Source: Kribbella rubisoli (GTDB lineage: Bacteria > Actinomycetota > Actinomycetes > Propionibacteriales > Kribbellaceae). Taken from it: a stretch of 64,000 bases of DNA. The stretch lies in NCBI RefSeq assembly GCF_004217145.1, contig NZ_SHKR01000016.1, positions 310,001 to 374,000 of the forward strand. Direction: 5' to 3'. Position 1 is the stretch's first letter, and each line of letters begins with the position of its first letter. Below are positions 1 to 8,149 of the stretch, one piece after another. The notes beneath the pieces were generated by a model. That model did not search any database and was not told the DNA's origin. It worked only from the letters and a program-made list of their open reading frames with translations. Both the position numbers and the translations under genes were made by a program.

Positions 1-642
1 CGTACCTGCTGCCGGGATGATGCGCGCGCTGACGGTCGTCAGATCGGCTTCCGGGTCGTCTGCGGCGGCGAGGAAGTCGTGCCGGATGAAGTAGTCGAAG
101 TTCGCGATCCGGTTGGCGTCCATCGGGAAGTCGGTGCGGTTCGGTTCGCCGTTCGACGGGTCGATGCCGAGGGAGCGTGCGATCTCCGGGACGGTCGCCT
201 GCAGTCCGTTGGCGAGGTAGTGATCGCGCAGTTCGGCGAGCTCGTCGCGGTGCCGCTTCGGCTCGGGGTCCGCGAGCAGCCACGGCGCGATCGGCTCGTG
301 CGCGATCAAGGTGTGGAGCTGGCCCGGATGGTCGGCAACGACATGCAGACCGATCACGGCGCCGAGGCTGCAGCCGAGCATCGCCACGGGCTCGTCGGTG
401 AGGTGGGCGAGCAGACGGTGTACGTCGTCCGTGTGGTCGGCCATCGTCGCTGGGCGGTCGAGCCGGCTCCGGGAGAGCCCGCGGCGGTCGTATGTGAGCA
501 CTGTGTACTCGTCCTTGAGATGTCCGACCAGGTCGACGGTGCGGTCGGCGTCGCCTTCACCGCTCTGCGAGATCAGCAGCAGCGGGCCGTTGCCTTCGAG
601 TTGGTAGTGGAGGACGGCGCCGGGAACTTCGAGGATCGTCAT
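1..642 (-). CDS. Alpha/beta hydrolase (partial, 3' end outside window)
   Basis: The minus-strand frame starts at ATG 642 and stays open to base 1, giving 214 residues without a stop, so the C-terminus lies beyond the window. The product begins MTILEVPGAVLHYQLEG, has the early YDRRG segment typical of the fold, and a nucleophile elbow GCSLG near residue 92. The acid and the catalytic histidine would be in the missing part. It is a soluble serine hydrolase of unknown substrate. It diverges from a MarR-type regulator at 711, and the shared 68-bp gap carries palindromic sites, so the regulator probably controls it. Confidence 0.85.
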   Translation of the reverse strand, partial: MTILEVPGAVLHYQLEGNGPLLLISQSGEGDADRTVDLVGHLKDEYTVLTYDRRGLSRSRLDRPATMADHTDDVHRLLAHLTDEPVAMLGCSLGAVIGLHVVADHPGQLHTLIAHEPIAPWLLADPEPKRHRDELAELRDHYLANGLQATVPEIARSLGIDPSNGEPNRTDFPMDANRIANFDYFIRHDFLAAADDPEADLTTVSARIIPAAGT

Positions 643-664
643 GGCTCGGAGATTACATCTAAAT

Positions 665-699
665 AGATACATCAATCAAGATGTATCTGAGTTGATGTA
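665..699. promoter_or_regulatory. Palindromic operator between hydrolase and MarR gene
   Basis: AGATACATC (665-673) and GATGTATCT (680-688) are perfect inverted 9-mers separated by 6 bp. A third overlapping half pair is TACATCAA (668-675) with TTGATGTA (692-699). The AT-rich sequence stands out in GC-rich DNA and lies between divergent starts at 642 and 711. Binding by the adjacent MarR-type protein is inferred. Confidence 0.6.
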
Positions 700-710
700 G
701 ATTCCGGGCT

Positions 711-1154
711 GTGAACGGTGTGGAGCTCTTCCTGCTCGGACGGGCGCTGATGAAGATCGGCGAGGACGCGTTACCGGAGCCTCCCGGTGGAGCGGGGAAG
801 TACGCCGGCAGCGCGCGGATGGTGCTGATCGTCGCGAGCGATATCGCCGGTCACCCGGAGAGCGCGGTGGGGGAGATCGCCGCGCGAACCGGTCTGCCGC
901 AGAGCCAGGTGTCGACCGCGATCGCCCGGCTGAAGGAGGCCGGCTCGGTGATCACCACCACCGACCCCGCCGACCGGCGGCGTGCTCTGGTCAGCCAGGC
1001 GCCCGGCGTCTCGGACCGGCTGGCCCAGGTTCGCGCCACCACGATCGAGCCAGCGCTCGCCGAGGCCCTCGGCACCGACGACCCGGCCCGCATCGCCGAG
1101 GTCTCGCACGCCCTCGAGCAACTCGCCCGCGACCTGCTACCGAACCGGTTCTGA
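711..1154 (+). CDS. MarR-type winged-helix regulator
   Basis: 147 aa from a GTG start. The centre reads as a winged helix: GEIAARTGLPQSQVSTAIAR is the recognition-helix region (about 60-80), followed by the wing with TTTDPADRRRALV (about 83-95), where the DRR signature of MarR proteins is visible. It has no other domain. It probably represses itself and the divergent hydrolase through the palindromes at 665-699. The gene ends directly at a large hairpin (1155-1245). Confidence 0.8.
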   Translation: MNGVELFLLGRALMKIGEDALPEPPGGAGKYAGSARMVLIVASDIAGHPESAVGEIAARTGLPQSQVSTAIARLKEAGSVITTTDPADRRRALVSQAPGVSDRLAQVRATTIEPALAEALGTDDPARIAEVSHALEQLARDLLPNRF

Positions 1155-1245
1155 CCGTCTGAGGGGTCAACCCCTGAGGTGGTCGGTTGTCCCCCCGGCA
1201 TGCGAGGGGTCAACCGACCACCTGAGGGGTCAACCCCTCAGACGG
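1155..1245. terminator. Large compound hairpin between convergent genes
   Basis: Two 35-nt arms (1155-1189 and 1211-1245) are reverse complements with three mismatches, around a 21-nt loop. Each arm itself contains the mini-palindrome GGGGTCAACCCC, and GAGGGGTCAACC occurs three times (1161, 1204, 1224). It sits between the stop of the MarR gene and the stop of the convergent reductase gene. A bidirectional terminator or REP-like element is the likely role. No T-tract is seen. Confidence 0.6.
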
Positions 1246-1269
1246 GTACGGATCTGCGGCGGAGTGTGG

Positions 1270-2055
1270 TCAGGCGGCTAGGAACTCGCTGGCTGCGCGG
1301 AGGCGGGTCCGCAGCACCGCCTGGGTCCGCCGGCTGTCGAGCTGGATCTCCGACGGTTCGCCCCGGACGGACGGAAGCGCCTCCGGGTTGAGGCCGTCGC
1401 GGATCGCGATGAGCCGGCCGAGCTCGAGCCGGCTCAGCGCCTCGGGACCGGCGACGTGCATGATGCCGTTGAGGTCGGACATCAGCAGTTCGAGCAGCGC
1501 CGACGCCAGGTCTGTGACGTGGATCGGGCAGCGGATGTTGCTCGTGTAGAACGCTCCGGGCTCGCCGGCGGCCAACCGTCGTACGCGCTGCTCCTCTTCC
1601 GAGTGGCCGTCCGACCCGATGATGAGCGATGTACGCGCGATGACCGCATCCGGGGCTATCGCGTGGATCGCTGTCTCCGCGGCTGCCTTCGCGGCGCCGT
1701 ACGGCGTGACCGGGCACGGCGCCTCGTGCTCGCGGTACGCCGTCTTGCGCGGACCGAACACCGCATCGGTCGACACGAACACGAGCCGCGCACCGTCCGC
1801 AGCCAGCGCGACATTGACCGCGCCATGCGCAGTCGTCGCCCAGTCGTCCTGCCGGTAAGCGGTGTGGATGATGCCGTCCGGACGCACGCTGCGGATCACG
1901 TCGCGCACCTGGTCCCGCCGCCGTACGTCGAGCTGCACTCCGCCCGGCAGAGCCTTCGAGTGGTACGCCGGTACGACGTCAATCGCTTGTTTTCCGGCGC
2001 AGAGCAGGAGTTCACGCCCCAGGAGACCGGTGGCCCCAGTGACGAGCAACCTCAC
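1270..2055 (-). CDS. RmlD-like NAD(P)-dependent sugar-nucleotide reductase/epimerase
   Basis: 261 aa, GTG start at 2055. The N-terminus MRLLVTGATGLLGREL is the Rossmann GxxGxxG motif of extended SDRs, VSTDAVFG and the YGAAKAA (YxxxK) segment follow, matching the RmlD/dTDP-4-dehydrorhamnose reductase fold. No other dTDP-rhamnose genes are nearby, so the substrate is open. The GTG start overlaps the TGA of the upstream gene (GTGA), so the two are translationally coupled. Confidence 0.75.
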   Translation of the reverse strand: MRLLVTGATGLLGRELLLCAGKQAIDVVPAYHSKALPGGVQLDVRRRDQVRDVIRSVRPDGIIHTAYRQDDWATTAHGAVNVALAADGARLVFVSTDAVFGPRKTAYREHEAPCPVTPYGAAKAAAETAIHAIAPDAVIARTSLIIGSDGHSEEEQRVRRLAAGEPGAFYTSNIRCPIHVTDLASALLELLMSDLNGIMHVAGPEALSRLELGRLIAIRDGLNPEALPSVRGEPSEIQLDSRRTQAVLRTRLRAASEFLAA

Positions 2056-2891
2056 CCCACAACTCTATGACGTTCCAGCCGCCATCCGGCAGTCCGCGTT
2101 GCGCGTTTGACTTCGCTGACCGATCGGACCTTCCGCGGCGTCATCCAGGACTGCGACGGCTTGTGCAACATCCACCCGTCGCCGATGGTCACCGCCGCGT
2201 GCTGGACCCGCGACCCCGTGTCGCGCCAGACGAACACAGTGCCCGGTACGTCGTCCCGTCCGCCGCGCTCGGTGTGGTTCGCGAGCCACTCCTCGAACGG
2301 TTCCCGCAGCATCCACACGCTCTCCGCGCCCTCGACTCCGCAGGCCGCCATCACGGTCCCGAAGCAGTTCGGCCCACTCCCGTCCGGAAACGTGCCTGCC
2401 AACTCCCGCACCCGCTCGAGCTGTTTGGGCCACGTGCGAACCTCCGCGTGCCTGCTCGGCCCAAGGTCCTCACTGACGATCTCCGGCAGCACCTTGTCGG
2501 GCTCGGTCAACAGCGACTTCCACCAGACGAAGCGGTGCCCGTCCGCCTGCTGCCGTCCGGCTGCCCCGACAACATCCGCCCACTTCCGGTTTGTCGGCAC
2601 CGCCCCACGCCCGTGGTTCACCTGCGCGCGCACGAGCGCGGCTCGGGTCGCCTTCGGCAGCTCGTCGTACGCCGCTTCGCTCAGCCAAACGGTCCGCGCG
2701 GCCCGGCGGTCGATGTTGTAGGTCCGGTAGGTGTCACGCTCCTCCGGCGATGGCTCGCGGTCGTCGGGGTCAAGCTTCCAGGCGGTCGCCTGCTTCTTCG
2801 TGACGAAGAACGGCTGCTGGTCCGGCGCGAGCCAGTCCACCCATCGGTCCAGCAGGTCAGGCGAGACGTTGATCCCCAGGACGGTCAGCAC
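2052..2891 (-). CDS. Uncharacterised protein with a Cys/His hydrolase-like C-terminal half
   Basis: 279 aa, not assigned to a family. The N-terminal half is charged and Trp-rich. The C-terminal half has GPNCFGTVMAACG (about 175-187) and later VQHAAVTIGDGWMLHKPS (about 231-248), an order of Cys helix then His strand reminiscent of NlpC/P60-type papain-fold hydrolases. This comparison is an inference. There is no signal peptide. It is the first gene of a two-gene unit with the RmlD-like gene. Confidence 0.6.
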   Translation of the reverse strand: MLTVLGINVSPDLLDRWVDWLAPDQQPFFVTKKQATAWKLDPDDREPSPEERDTYRTYNIDRRAARTVWLSEAAYDELPKATRAALVRAQVNHGRGAVPTNRKWADVVGAAGRQQADGHRFVWWKSLLTEPDKVLPEIVSEDLGPSRHAEVRTWPKQLERVRELAGTFPDGSGPNCFGTVMAACGVEGAESVWMLREPFEEWLANHTERGGRDDVPGTVFVWRDTGSRVQHAAVTIGDGWMLHKPSQSWMTPRKVRSVSEVKRATRTAGWRLERHRVVG

Positions 2892-2903
2892 CCGGCAACG
2901 CTC

Positions 2904-3371
2904 TCATTCCCGGATGGGCTCGGTCATCGGCTTTTCCGGTCCGCGGTACCGCTGCGTCTGCGAGTAGACCAGGTTGGTCGTCGTACTCCCGAAGTCGGTC
3001 AGCTCGTTGACGAGCTCCTCCAGATGCGGCATCGACGCCGCGGCGACCTTCAGCGTGTAGCAGTCGTCGCCGGTGGTCCGCAGGCACTCGAGGATCTCGC
3101 GCCGTTCGGCCAGCAGCCGGTGCAGCGGCTCGTGCTTGTTGCCCGGGTACTTCAGCCGTACGACGGCCAGCACCGGGTAGCCGACCTTGGTCAGGTCGAC
3201 CTCGGCGCGATAACCGGTGATGACACCTATCGACTCCAGGCGGCGGACCCGCTCGGTCGTCGCCGACGCGCTCAGGCTGACCCGCCGGCCGAGTTCGGTC
3301 AGCGAGATCCGGGCGTCCTCCTGCAGTTCGCTGAGGATCGCCCAGTCGGTCGAATCGAGAGTCTCGGTCAC
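2904..3371 (-). CDS. Lrp/AsnC family transcriptional regulator
   Basis: 155 aa. Residues 1-60 form the AsnC helix-turn-helix (LDSTDWAILSELQEDARIS, then LTELGRRVSLSASATTERV), followed by the RAM effector domain with GYRAEVDLTKVGYPVLAVV and GDDCYTLKV. Such proteins sense amino acids or related small molecules as oligomers. It diverges from the LLM oxidoreductase at 3464, the likely target together with itself. Confidence 0.9.
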   Translation of the reverse strand: MTETLDSTDWAILSELQEDARISLTELGRRVSLSASATTERVRRLESIGVITGYRAEVDLTKVGYPVLAVVRLKYPGNKHEPLHRLLAERREILECLRTTGDDCYTLKVAAASMPHLEELVNELTDFGSTTTNLVYSQTQRYRGPEKPMTEPIRE

Positions 3372-3463
3372 ATGCCAAATCTACCGGCGATTCCCCGGCG
3401 CTCGGGGTGTACGCCGGGAAGAATCTCTTCAGAACGCGGTCACTGCCTGGATAGCCTGAGGGT

Positions 3464-4312
3464 GTGGAACTTGGGGTGAACGTGCCGAACTTCGGCCCGG
3501 GGACGAATCCTGCGCGGCTGCGGGATTGGGCTCGCGTGGTCGAAGGACTCGGGTACGACCTGCTGATGGTGTCCGACCACGTCGTGATCACGCCGGATGT
3601 GGCCGAGCAGTACCCGGCGCCGTTCTACGAGCCGTTCACGACGCTGAGCTGGCTGGCCGGCATCACGGAGCGGGTCCGGCTCGGGACGACGGTGCTGATC
3701 GCGCCGTACAGGCATCCGTTGCTCGTGGCAAGGATGGCCGCGAACCTCGACCAGCTCAGCGGCGGCCGGCTCGTGCTCGGCGTCGGTGTCGGCTGGGCGC
3801 GGCAGGAGTTCGAAGCACTCGGCGCTGAGCATGCCCGGCGCGGACGCGACACCGACGAACTGCTGGCCGAACTACGGCGCGCGTGGGCCGACACAGCGGA
3901 CTACGGCGGCGGCACGATCCCGATCTGGGTCGGCGGCACGAGTGCGCCGGCTCTCCGCCGTACCATACGGTTTGGTACGGCGTGGCATCCGCTGCGTCTG
4001 CGTCTCGACCAGATGCGCTCGGGTCTGGATCAGCTGCGGACCGTCGCGGCATCGCTCGATCGGCCAGTTCCCGGGTTCGCGCCGCGCATCCTTCTGCGGC
4101 TGACGGACCAGCCGCTACCCGACGACAATCGCGTCGCCGGCGAAGGCACGGTAGAGCAGGTGATCGGGGACCTCGACGTACTGCGGGAGCTCGGCGCGCA
4201 GAGCGTCGTACTCGATCCCTATCAGGGCGACCCCGCGGAGACGGAACGACCCGAGACGGCCTGGCAGGCGCTCGCGACAACTAGAGACTCTTGGAGACGA
4301 CGTGACACCTGA
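3464..4312 (+). CDS. LLM class (luciferase-like, probably F420-dependent) oxidoreductase
   Basis: 282 aa from GTG 3464. MELGVNVPNFGPGTNP, then YDLLMVSDHVV, RLGTTVLIAPYRHPLLVA and LVLGVGVGWARQEFEALG are hallmarks of the bacterial luciferase TIM barrel as found in actinobacterial F420 enzymes. A -10-like TAGCCT at 3452-3457 close to the GTG suggests a leaderless transcript. It overlaps the deaminase gene by 11 bp. The substrate is unknown. Confidence 0.85.
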   Translation: MELGVNVPNFGPGTNPARLRDWARVVEGLGYDLLMVSDHVVITPDVAEQYPAPFYEPFTTLSWLAGITERVRLGTTVLIAPYRHPLLVARMAANLDQLSGGRLVLGVGVGWARQEFEALGAEHARRGRDTDELLAELRRAWADTADYGGGTIPIWVGGTSAPALRRTIRFGTAWHPLRLRLDQMRSGLDQLRTVAASLDRPVPGFAPRILLRLTDQPLPDDNRVAGEGTVEQVIGDLDVLRELGAQSVVLDPYQGDPAETERPETAWQALATTRDSWRRRDT

Positions 4313-4727
4313 AGCAGAAGGATTCCTGCGCCGCGCGATCGCACTGGCCGCGACCGCGCGTGAAGCGGGCGACCCACCGTTCGGCTCGCTGCTGGTCGGC
4401 CCGGACGGGACCGTGCTGGCCGAGGACCACAACACCACGATCAGCGAAGGCAACATCAGCTTCCACCCGGAGCTGAAGCTCGCCGTCTGGGCCGCACAAC
4501 ACCTGTCGCCCGACGACGCGTCCGGCACGACCATGTACACCAGCTGCCAGCCGTGCGGGATGTGCACCGGCGCGCTCGCACGTTCCGGGCTCGGCCGGGT
4601 GGTCTATGCGTTGTCCGGCGAGCAGCTCGACGGGTTGAAATCCACCGGCAGCTTCCCCGCCGTACCGCAGGAAGGACCTGCGCTGTACGACGAGGCGCGC
4701 GTGCCGGTGGACGGGTACTACGTCTGA
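4302..4727 (+). CDS. Nucleoside/cytidine deaminase-family enzyme
   Basis: 141 aa, GTG start inside the preceding gene. Zinc-site motifs are FHPELKLAV (His and catalytic Glu, about 51-59) and SCQPCGMC (PCxxC, about 78-85), as in the CMP/dCMP deaminase superfamily. HPE replaces the more usual HAE. Length fits the small nucleobase/nucleoside deaminases. It is coupled to the LLM oxidoreductase, so the two may serve one heterocycle pathway; this is inferred. Confidence 0.85.
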   Translation: MTPEAEGFLRRAIALAATAREAGDPPFGSLLVGPDGTVLAEDHNTTISEGNISFHPELKLAVWAAQHLSPDDASGTTMYTSCQPCGMCTGALARSGLGRVVYALSGEQLDGLKSTGSFPAVPQEGPALYDEARVPVDGYYV

Positions 4728-4731
4728 GCTG

Positions 4732-5673
4732 CTACTTCACCGGGGTGAGGCACAGCGTGTACTTCGTCGAGCCCTGCTCGTAGACGTACGACGCCTCGGC
4801 GCCCTCGAACTGGTCGCACTGGCTGTCGTCGGTCGAGTCGTCGATCTTGCCGACGATCTTGTACTCGGCCTCGGACGACGTGCAGTCGACGACCTTCACG
4901 TCCGGGCTGCTCGAGGTGCCGTTGTTCACCACGCACGCACCGACGTTGGCCTTCGCCTCGGTCGAGTTCAGGTTGGCGAAGACGATCAGCGCGATCACCG
5001 CGACCGGCACCAGCAGCATCAGGATCGCCGGACGCTGGAACAGCGGCTTGCCCGGGTTCATCGGCCGGCCCGGGCCCGGCTGCGGCTCCGGCAGACTCTT
5101 GAACTTCTGCATCGGGCCGATGTTCATCAGCATCGTGATCGGGTTGATGATCGACGAGCCGACACCCCACCAGCCCTGCCACAGGCTCTTCGAGGTCATG
5201 TCGCGGACCGACGCGATCCCGCAGGTCCGGCAGAACGGACCCTGCAGCTTCAGGAACCGCATCAGGATGATCAGGCCCTGGTGGCCGCGCACGGTCGCCT
5301 CGACCGCCGGGTACCCACCGCAGAACCGGCACGCCATCTGACCCTGCGGCGCGAAGGACTGCTGAGCGCCCTGCTGCGGGAACGACTGGCCGAACTGCGG
5401 CTGGCTCGGGTACTGCCCGGGCGCGAACTGCCCCTGCTGCTCGGGGGCCTGCTGGTACGGCTGACCGTGGTACTGCTGCTGGCCCGGCTGCTGAGCCTGC
5501 TGACCCGGGTACTGGCCCGGCTGCTGCTGGTCAGGCTGGGTGTACTGCGGGAACTGCTGCTGCGGCGGCGGACCGTAGCCGGCCGGCTGACCTGAGTACG
5601 GGTTCTGCGGCGGCTGGGGAGGGGATGTGGTCACGAATGGTTCCTGAGGCTCGGTCGGGAGACGCTGAACCAT
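4732..5673 (-). CDS. Membrane protein with Pro/Gln-rich N-terminus and zinc-ribbon
   Basis: 313 aa. Residues 1-110 are a low-complexity Pro/Gln/Tyr/Gly tail facing the cytoplasm. Two CxxC pairs (CRFCGG about 115, CRTCG about 147) look like a split zinc ribbon. One clear transmembrane helix (AILMLLVPVAVIALIVFANL, about 222-241) precedes a cysteine-containing extracellular domain ending YTLCLTPVK, which resembles the LppU-type domain of actinobacterial envelope proteins. Function unknown; the tail suggests protein-protein contact. Confidence 0.75.
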   Translation of the reverse strand: MVQRLPTEPQEPFVTTSPPQPPQNPYSGQPAGYGPPPQQQFPQYTQPDQQQPGQYPGQQAQQPGQQQYHGQPYQQAPEQQGQFAPGQYPSQPQFGQSFPQQGAQQSFAPQGQMACRFCGGYPAVEATVRGHQGLIILMRFLKLQGPFCRTCGIASVRDMTSKSLWQGWWGVGSSIINPITMLMNIGPMQKFKSLPEPQPGPGRPMNPGKPLFQRPAILMLLVPVAVIALIVFANLNSTEAKANVGACVVNNGTSSSPDVKVVDCTSSEAEYKIVGKIDDSTDDSQCDQFEGAEASYVYEQGSTKYTLCLTPVK

Positions 5674-5729
5674 GGCACCTTACTCACACCAATGGTCCAC
5701 TCGGCCGTTCATATGCCACAGTGCCCGGC

Positions 5730-6164
5730 ATGCTCACCATCGGCCCCTTGACCTCTACCGACCGTGACGCCTGGCAGGAACTGTTCGCCGGCTACAACGA
5801 GTTCTACGGCCGCACGATGCCGGACGAGTTCTTCGATCAGGCGTGGACCAGATTCCAGCAGGACTCCGAGATCCACGCCCTCGGCGCCCGGTTGGATGGA
5901 CGGCTCGTCGGGATCACGCACTTCCTCACCCACGCGAGCACGACGGCACCCGACTCTTGCTACCTGCAGGACCTGTTCACCGCTCCCGAGGCACGCGGCC
6001 AGGGTGCGGCGCGAGCGCTGATCGCGGCGGTCACCGACTGGGCGCGCGAGCGAGGCTGCGGCCGGGTCTACTGGTCGACGCACGAGAGCAACGCGACCGC
6101 ACGCCGTCTCTACGACCAGGTCGCCGAGAACCGCGGCTTCATCCTCTACATGATCCCGCTGTAG
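5730..6164 (+). CDS. GNAT family N-acetyltransferase
   Basis: 144 aa with start ATG 5730; an in-frame GTG lies 9 bp earlier. Acetyl-CoA loop: LFTAPEARGQGAARALI (about 85-101), then YWSTHESNATARRLYDQ typical of the GNAT C-terminal beta-alpha. The substrate cannot be read. It diverges from the zinc-ribbon membrane protein and its 3' end overlaps the convergent WYL regulator by 19 bp. Confidence 0.85.
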   Translation: MLTIGPLTSTDRDAWQELFAGYNEFYGRTMPDEFFDQAWTRFQQDSEIHALGARLDGRLVGITHFLTHASTTAPDSCYLQDLFTAPEARGQGAARALIAAVTDWARERGCGRVYWSTHESNATARRLYDQVAENRGFILYMIPL

Positions 6165-7093
6165 CGATCCGTGAGCTCCCGGCCGAGACGTGCCAGCTCG
6201 GCCCGGACCTCAGGCGGGTCGAGCACCTCGATCGACCCGCCCCAGCCGGCCAGTTCCTGGGCGATCATCAGGGGAGTGGGTGCGGTGATCCTCAGTCGGA
6301 CGCGGTCGCCGTCCGTCCCGTCGACCTCGCAGTTGCGGCCGAGGCGGTCCTGCATCACCCAGACGTGCCGTTGGTCCATCAGGACCGTTGCCGTCAGCCC
6401 CGATCGCCGTTCCTCCATCCGCTCGACGATCTCGCCCCAGGCCGTCGAGAGGTCGAATCCGGCCGGTCGCTCGAACGTCTCGTCCGTCGCCTGAGCCGCC
6501 ACCACGCGATCGATCCGGAACGTGCGCTGGCCCCGGTCGGTCCAGGCGATCAGATACCAGCTGTCGTCCTTGTCCACGAGCCCGAGCGGATCGACCATCC
6601 GCTCCGAGGTCTGATGCCCGCGGCCCGAGTAGACCAATCGCACCCGGTTCCGCCGTACGACGGCATCTTGCAGGCTGCGGACCAACTCCGGGCGCTCCTT
6701 CGCGTGGGCGCCCCAGCGGGCCGGATCGATAACGACCGCCTCGGCCGCGGCCTGCGCGTGCTCGCGGAAGGTGCCGGGCAGCGCGCGTACCAGCTTGCGG
6801 AGCGCCGTCTTCGCCTCCGGTGCGATCGACGCCGCGGGACCGACGAGGAGGAACAGCGCCTGCGCCTCCGTTGCCGTCAGCCCGCTCAGGTCTGTGCGAG
6901 CGCCGCCGACCAGTTGCCAGCCGCCGTTGCGGCCGGGCTGTGGATAAACCGGGATACCGGCCGTAGACAAAGCCTCGAGATCGCGGCGCGCGGTCGCGAC
7001 CGAGATCTCCAGCTCCTGCGCGACGTCAGCCGCAGTCACGCGGCCGCGAGCCTGCATCAGCAGCAACACCGCTACCAATCGATCTGCGCGCAC
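6146..7093 (-). CDS. WYL-domain transcriptional regulator (first of a divergent pair)
   Basis: 315 aa, GTG start. The N-terminal DeoR-type helix-turn-helix (MRADRLVAVLLLMQARGRVT, then VAQELEISVATARRDLEAL, about 1-45) is followed by the WYL ligand-binding domain with VDPLGLVDKDDSWYLIAWTD (about 165-185) and FRIDRV. WYL proteins sense nucleic-acid or nucleotide ligands in several characterised cases. Its start faces another WYL regulator of identical length 108 bp away. Confidence 0.9.
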   Translation of the reverse strand: MRADRLVAVLLLMQARGRVTAADVAQELEISVATARRDLEALSTAGIPVYPQPGRNGGWQLVGGARTDLSGLTATEAQALFLLVGPAASIAPEAKTALRKLVRALPGTFREHAQAAAEAVVIDPARWGAHAKERPELVRSLQDAVVRRNRVRLVYSGRGHQTSERMVDPLGLVDKDDSWYLIAWTDRGQRTFRIDRVVAAQATDETFERPAGFDLSTAWGEIVERMEERRSGLTATVLMDQRHVWVMQDRLGRNCEVDGTDGDRVRLRITAPTPLMIAQELAGWGGSIEVLDPPEVRAELARLGRELTDRYSGIM

Positions 7094-7201
7094 ACTCCGA
7101 TCGTCGCAGACAAACTGCTCAGGTCGTGAGCCCTACTGTCTTTCTGTCGGACGTGCACGCTAGCCTCAGTTCCGGACGGACACCTTCCGGAATGGTGAGC
7201 G

Positions 7202-8149
7202 ATGGCGTACGACGTGAGCCCGACAGCCCGGACCTTGATGGTCCTCGAGCTGATCCAGAACAGCCCCGGCATCACGGCCGACCAGTTGGGGGACAAGCTC
7301 GGCGTCTCCGAACGGGCGGCCCGCCGGTACGTCGCGATCCTGCGCGAGGCCGACATCCCGATCGAGTCCGTCCGCGGCCCGTACGGCGGCTACCGCGTCG
7401 GCCGCGGACTGCGCCTGCCACCGCTGATGTTCAGCACGACCGAGGCGCTCGGCCTGGTGATGGCGGTGCTGGAAGGACCGCGCGGCGCCGCGGACCCGGT
7501 CGAGAACGCGCTCGGCAAGATCATCCGCGTGCTGCCCGAGCAGATCGCCCGCTCCACCGACGCGATCCGCCGGGTCAGCGCCCGCGGCCCCGACCCCGGC
7601 GTCCGTACGCCGGAGCCCGAGATCACGGCCGCGCTCGTGTCGTACAGCACCGAGTGCCGGCAGGTCCGCATCCACTACCGCCGCCACCACGACGAGTGGC
7701 CGATGGAGGTCGACCCGTGGGCAGTCGTCGTACGCCGAGGCCGCTGGTATCTCCTGTGCTGGTCCCACGCCAAGGACTCCCAACGCGTCCTCCGCGTCGA
7801 CAAGGTCACCAAGGTCGAGCCCCTCACCCAGGACTTCACCCCACCACCCGACCTGGATCCACTGGCAGCCGTCGAGGAACACCTCGCCCTCGGCTGGAAA
7901 TACCCCATCGAAGTCCTGATCGACGCTCCCCGAGACGACGCCGCCTGCTGGATCCCACGCTCCATGGGCCGCCTCGAGCCCATCGACGAGACCCACACCC
8001 GCCTCCTCGCCAGCACCGACGAGCCCGACTGGTACGCCGCCCACCTCACCGCGATCCGAGCCCCCTACCGAATCCTCGGCAGCCCCGAAATCCAAGCCGC
8101 CTCCCAAGCCCTGGGCCAACGCCTAATCACAGCGAGCACCCTCGACTGA
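7202..8149 (+). CDS. WYL-domain transcriptional regulator (second of a divergent pair)
   Basis: 315 aa. Helix-turn-helix at 15-60 (LGDKLGVSERAARRYVAILR), WYL core at about 155-190 (VDPWAVVVRRGRWYLLCWSH, then LRVDKV). It is a paralogue, not a copy, of the divergent gene. The stop overlaps the start of the downstream hydrolase by one base (TGATG), so this regulator heads a three-gene unit: WYL, hydrolase, DUF1905. Confidence 0.9.
   Translation: MAYDVSPTARTLMVLELIQNSPGITADQLGDKLGVSERAARRYVAILREADIPIESVRGPYGGYRVGRGLRLPPLMFSTTEALGLVMAVLEGPRGAADPVENALGKIIRVLPEQIARSTDAIRRVSARGPDPGVRTPEPEITAALVSYSTECRQVRIHYRRHHDEWPMEVDPWAVVVRRGRWYLLCWSHAKDSQRVLRVDKVTKVEPLTQDFTPPPDLDPLAAVEEHLALGWKYPIEVLIDAPRDDAACWIPRSMGRLEPIDETHTRLLASTDEPDWYAAHLTAIRAPYRILGSPEIQAASQALGQRLITASTLD

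Noticed and set aside
79-666. A 195-codon plus-strand frame at the window start
   Set aside because: The minus strand encodes an alpha/beta hydrolase with a GCSLG elbow in the same region; the plus frame is its antisense.
2067-3479. A 470-codon plus-strand frame across 2-3.5 kb
   Set aside because: Antisense to the unassigned gene, AsnC regulator and their gap; no domain and strong Arg/Pro/His bias.
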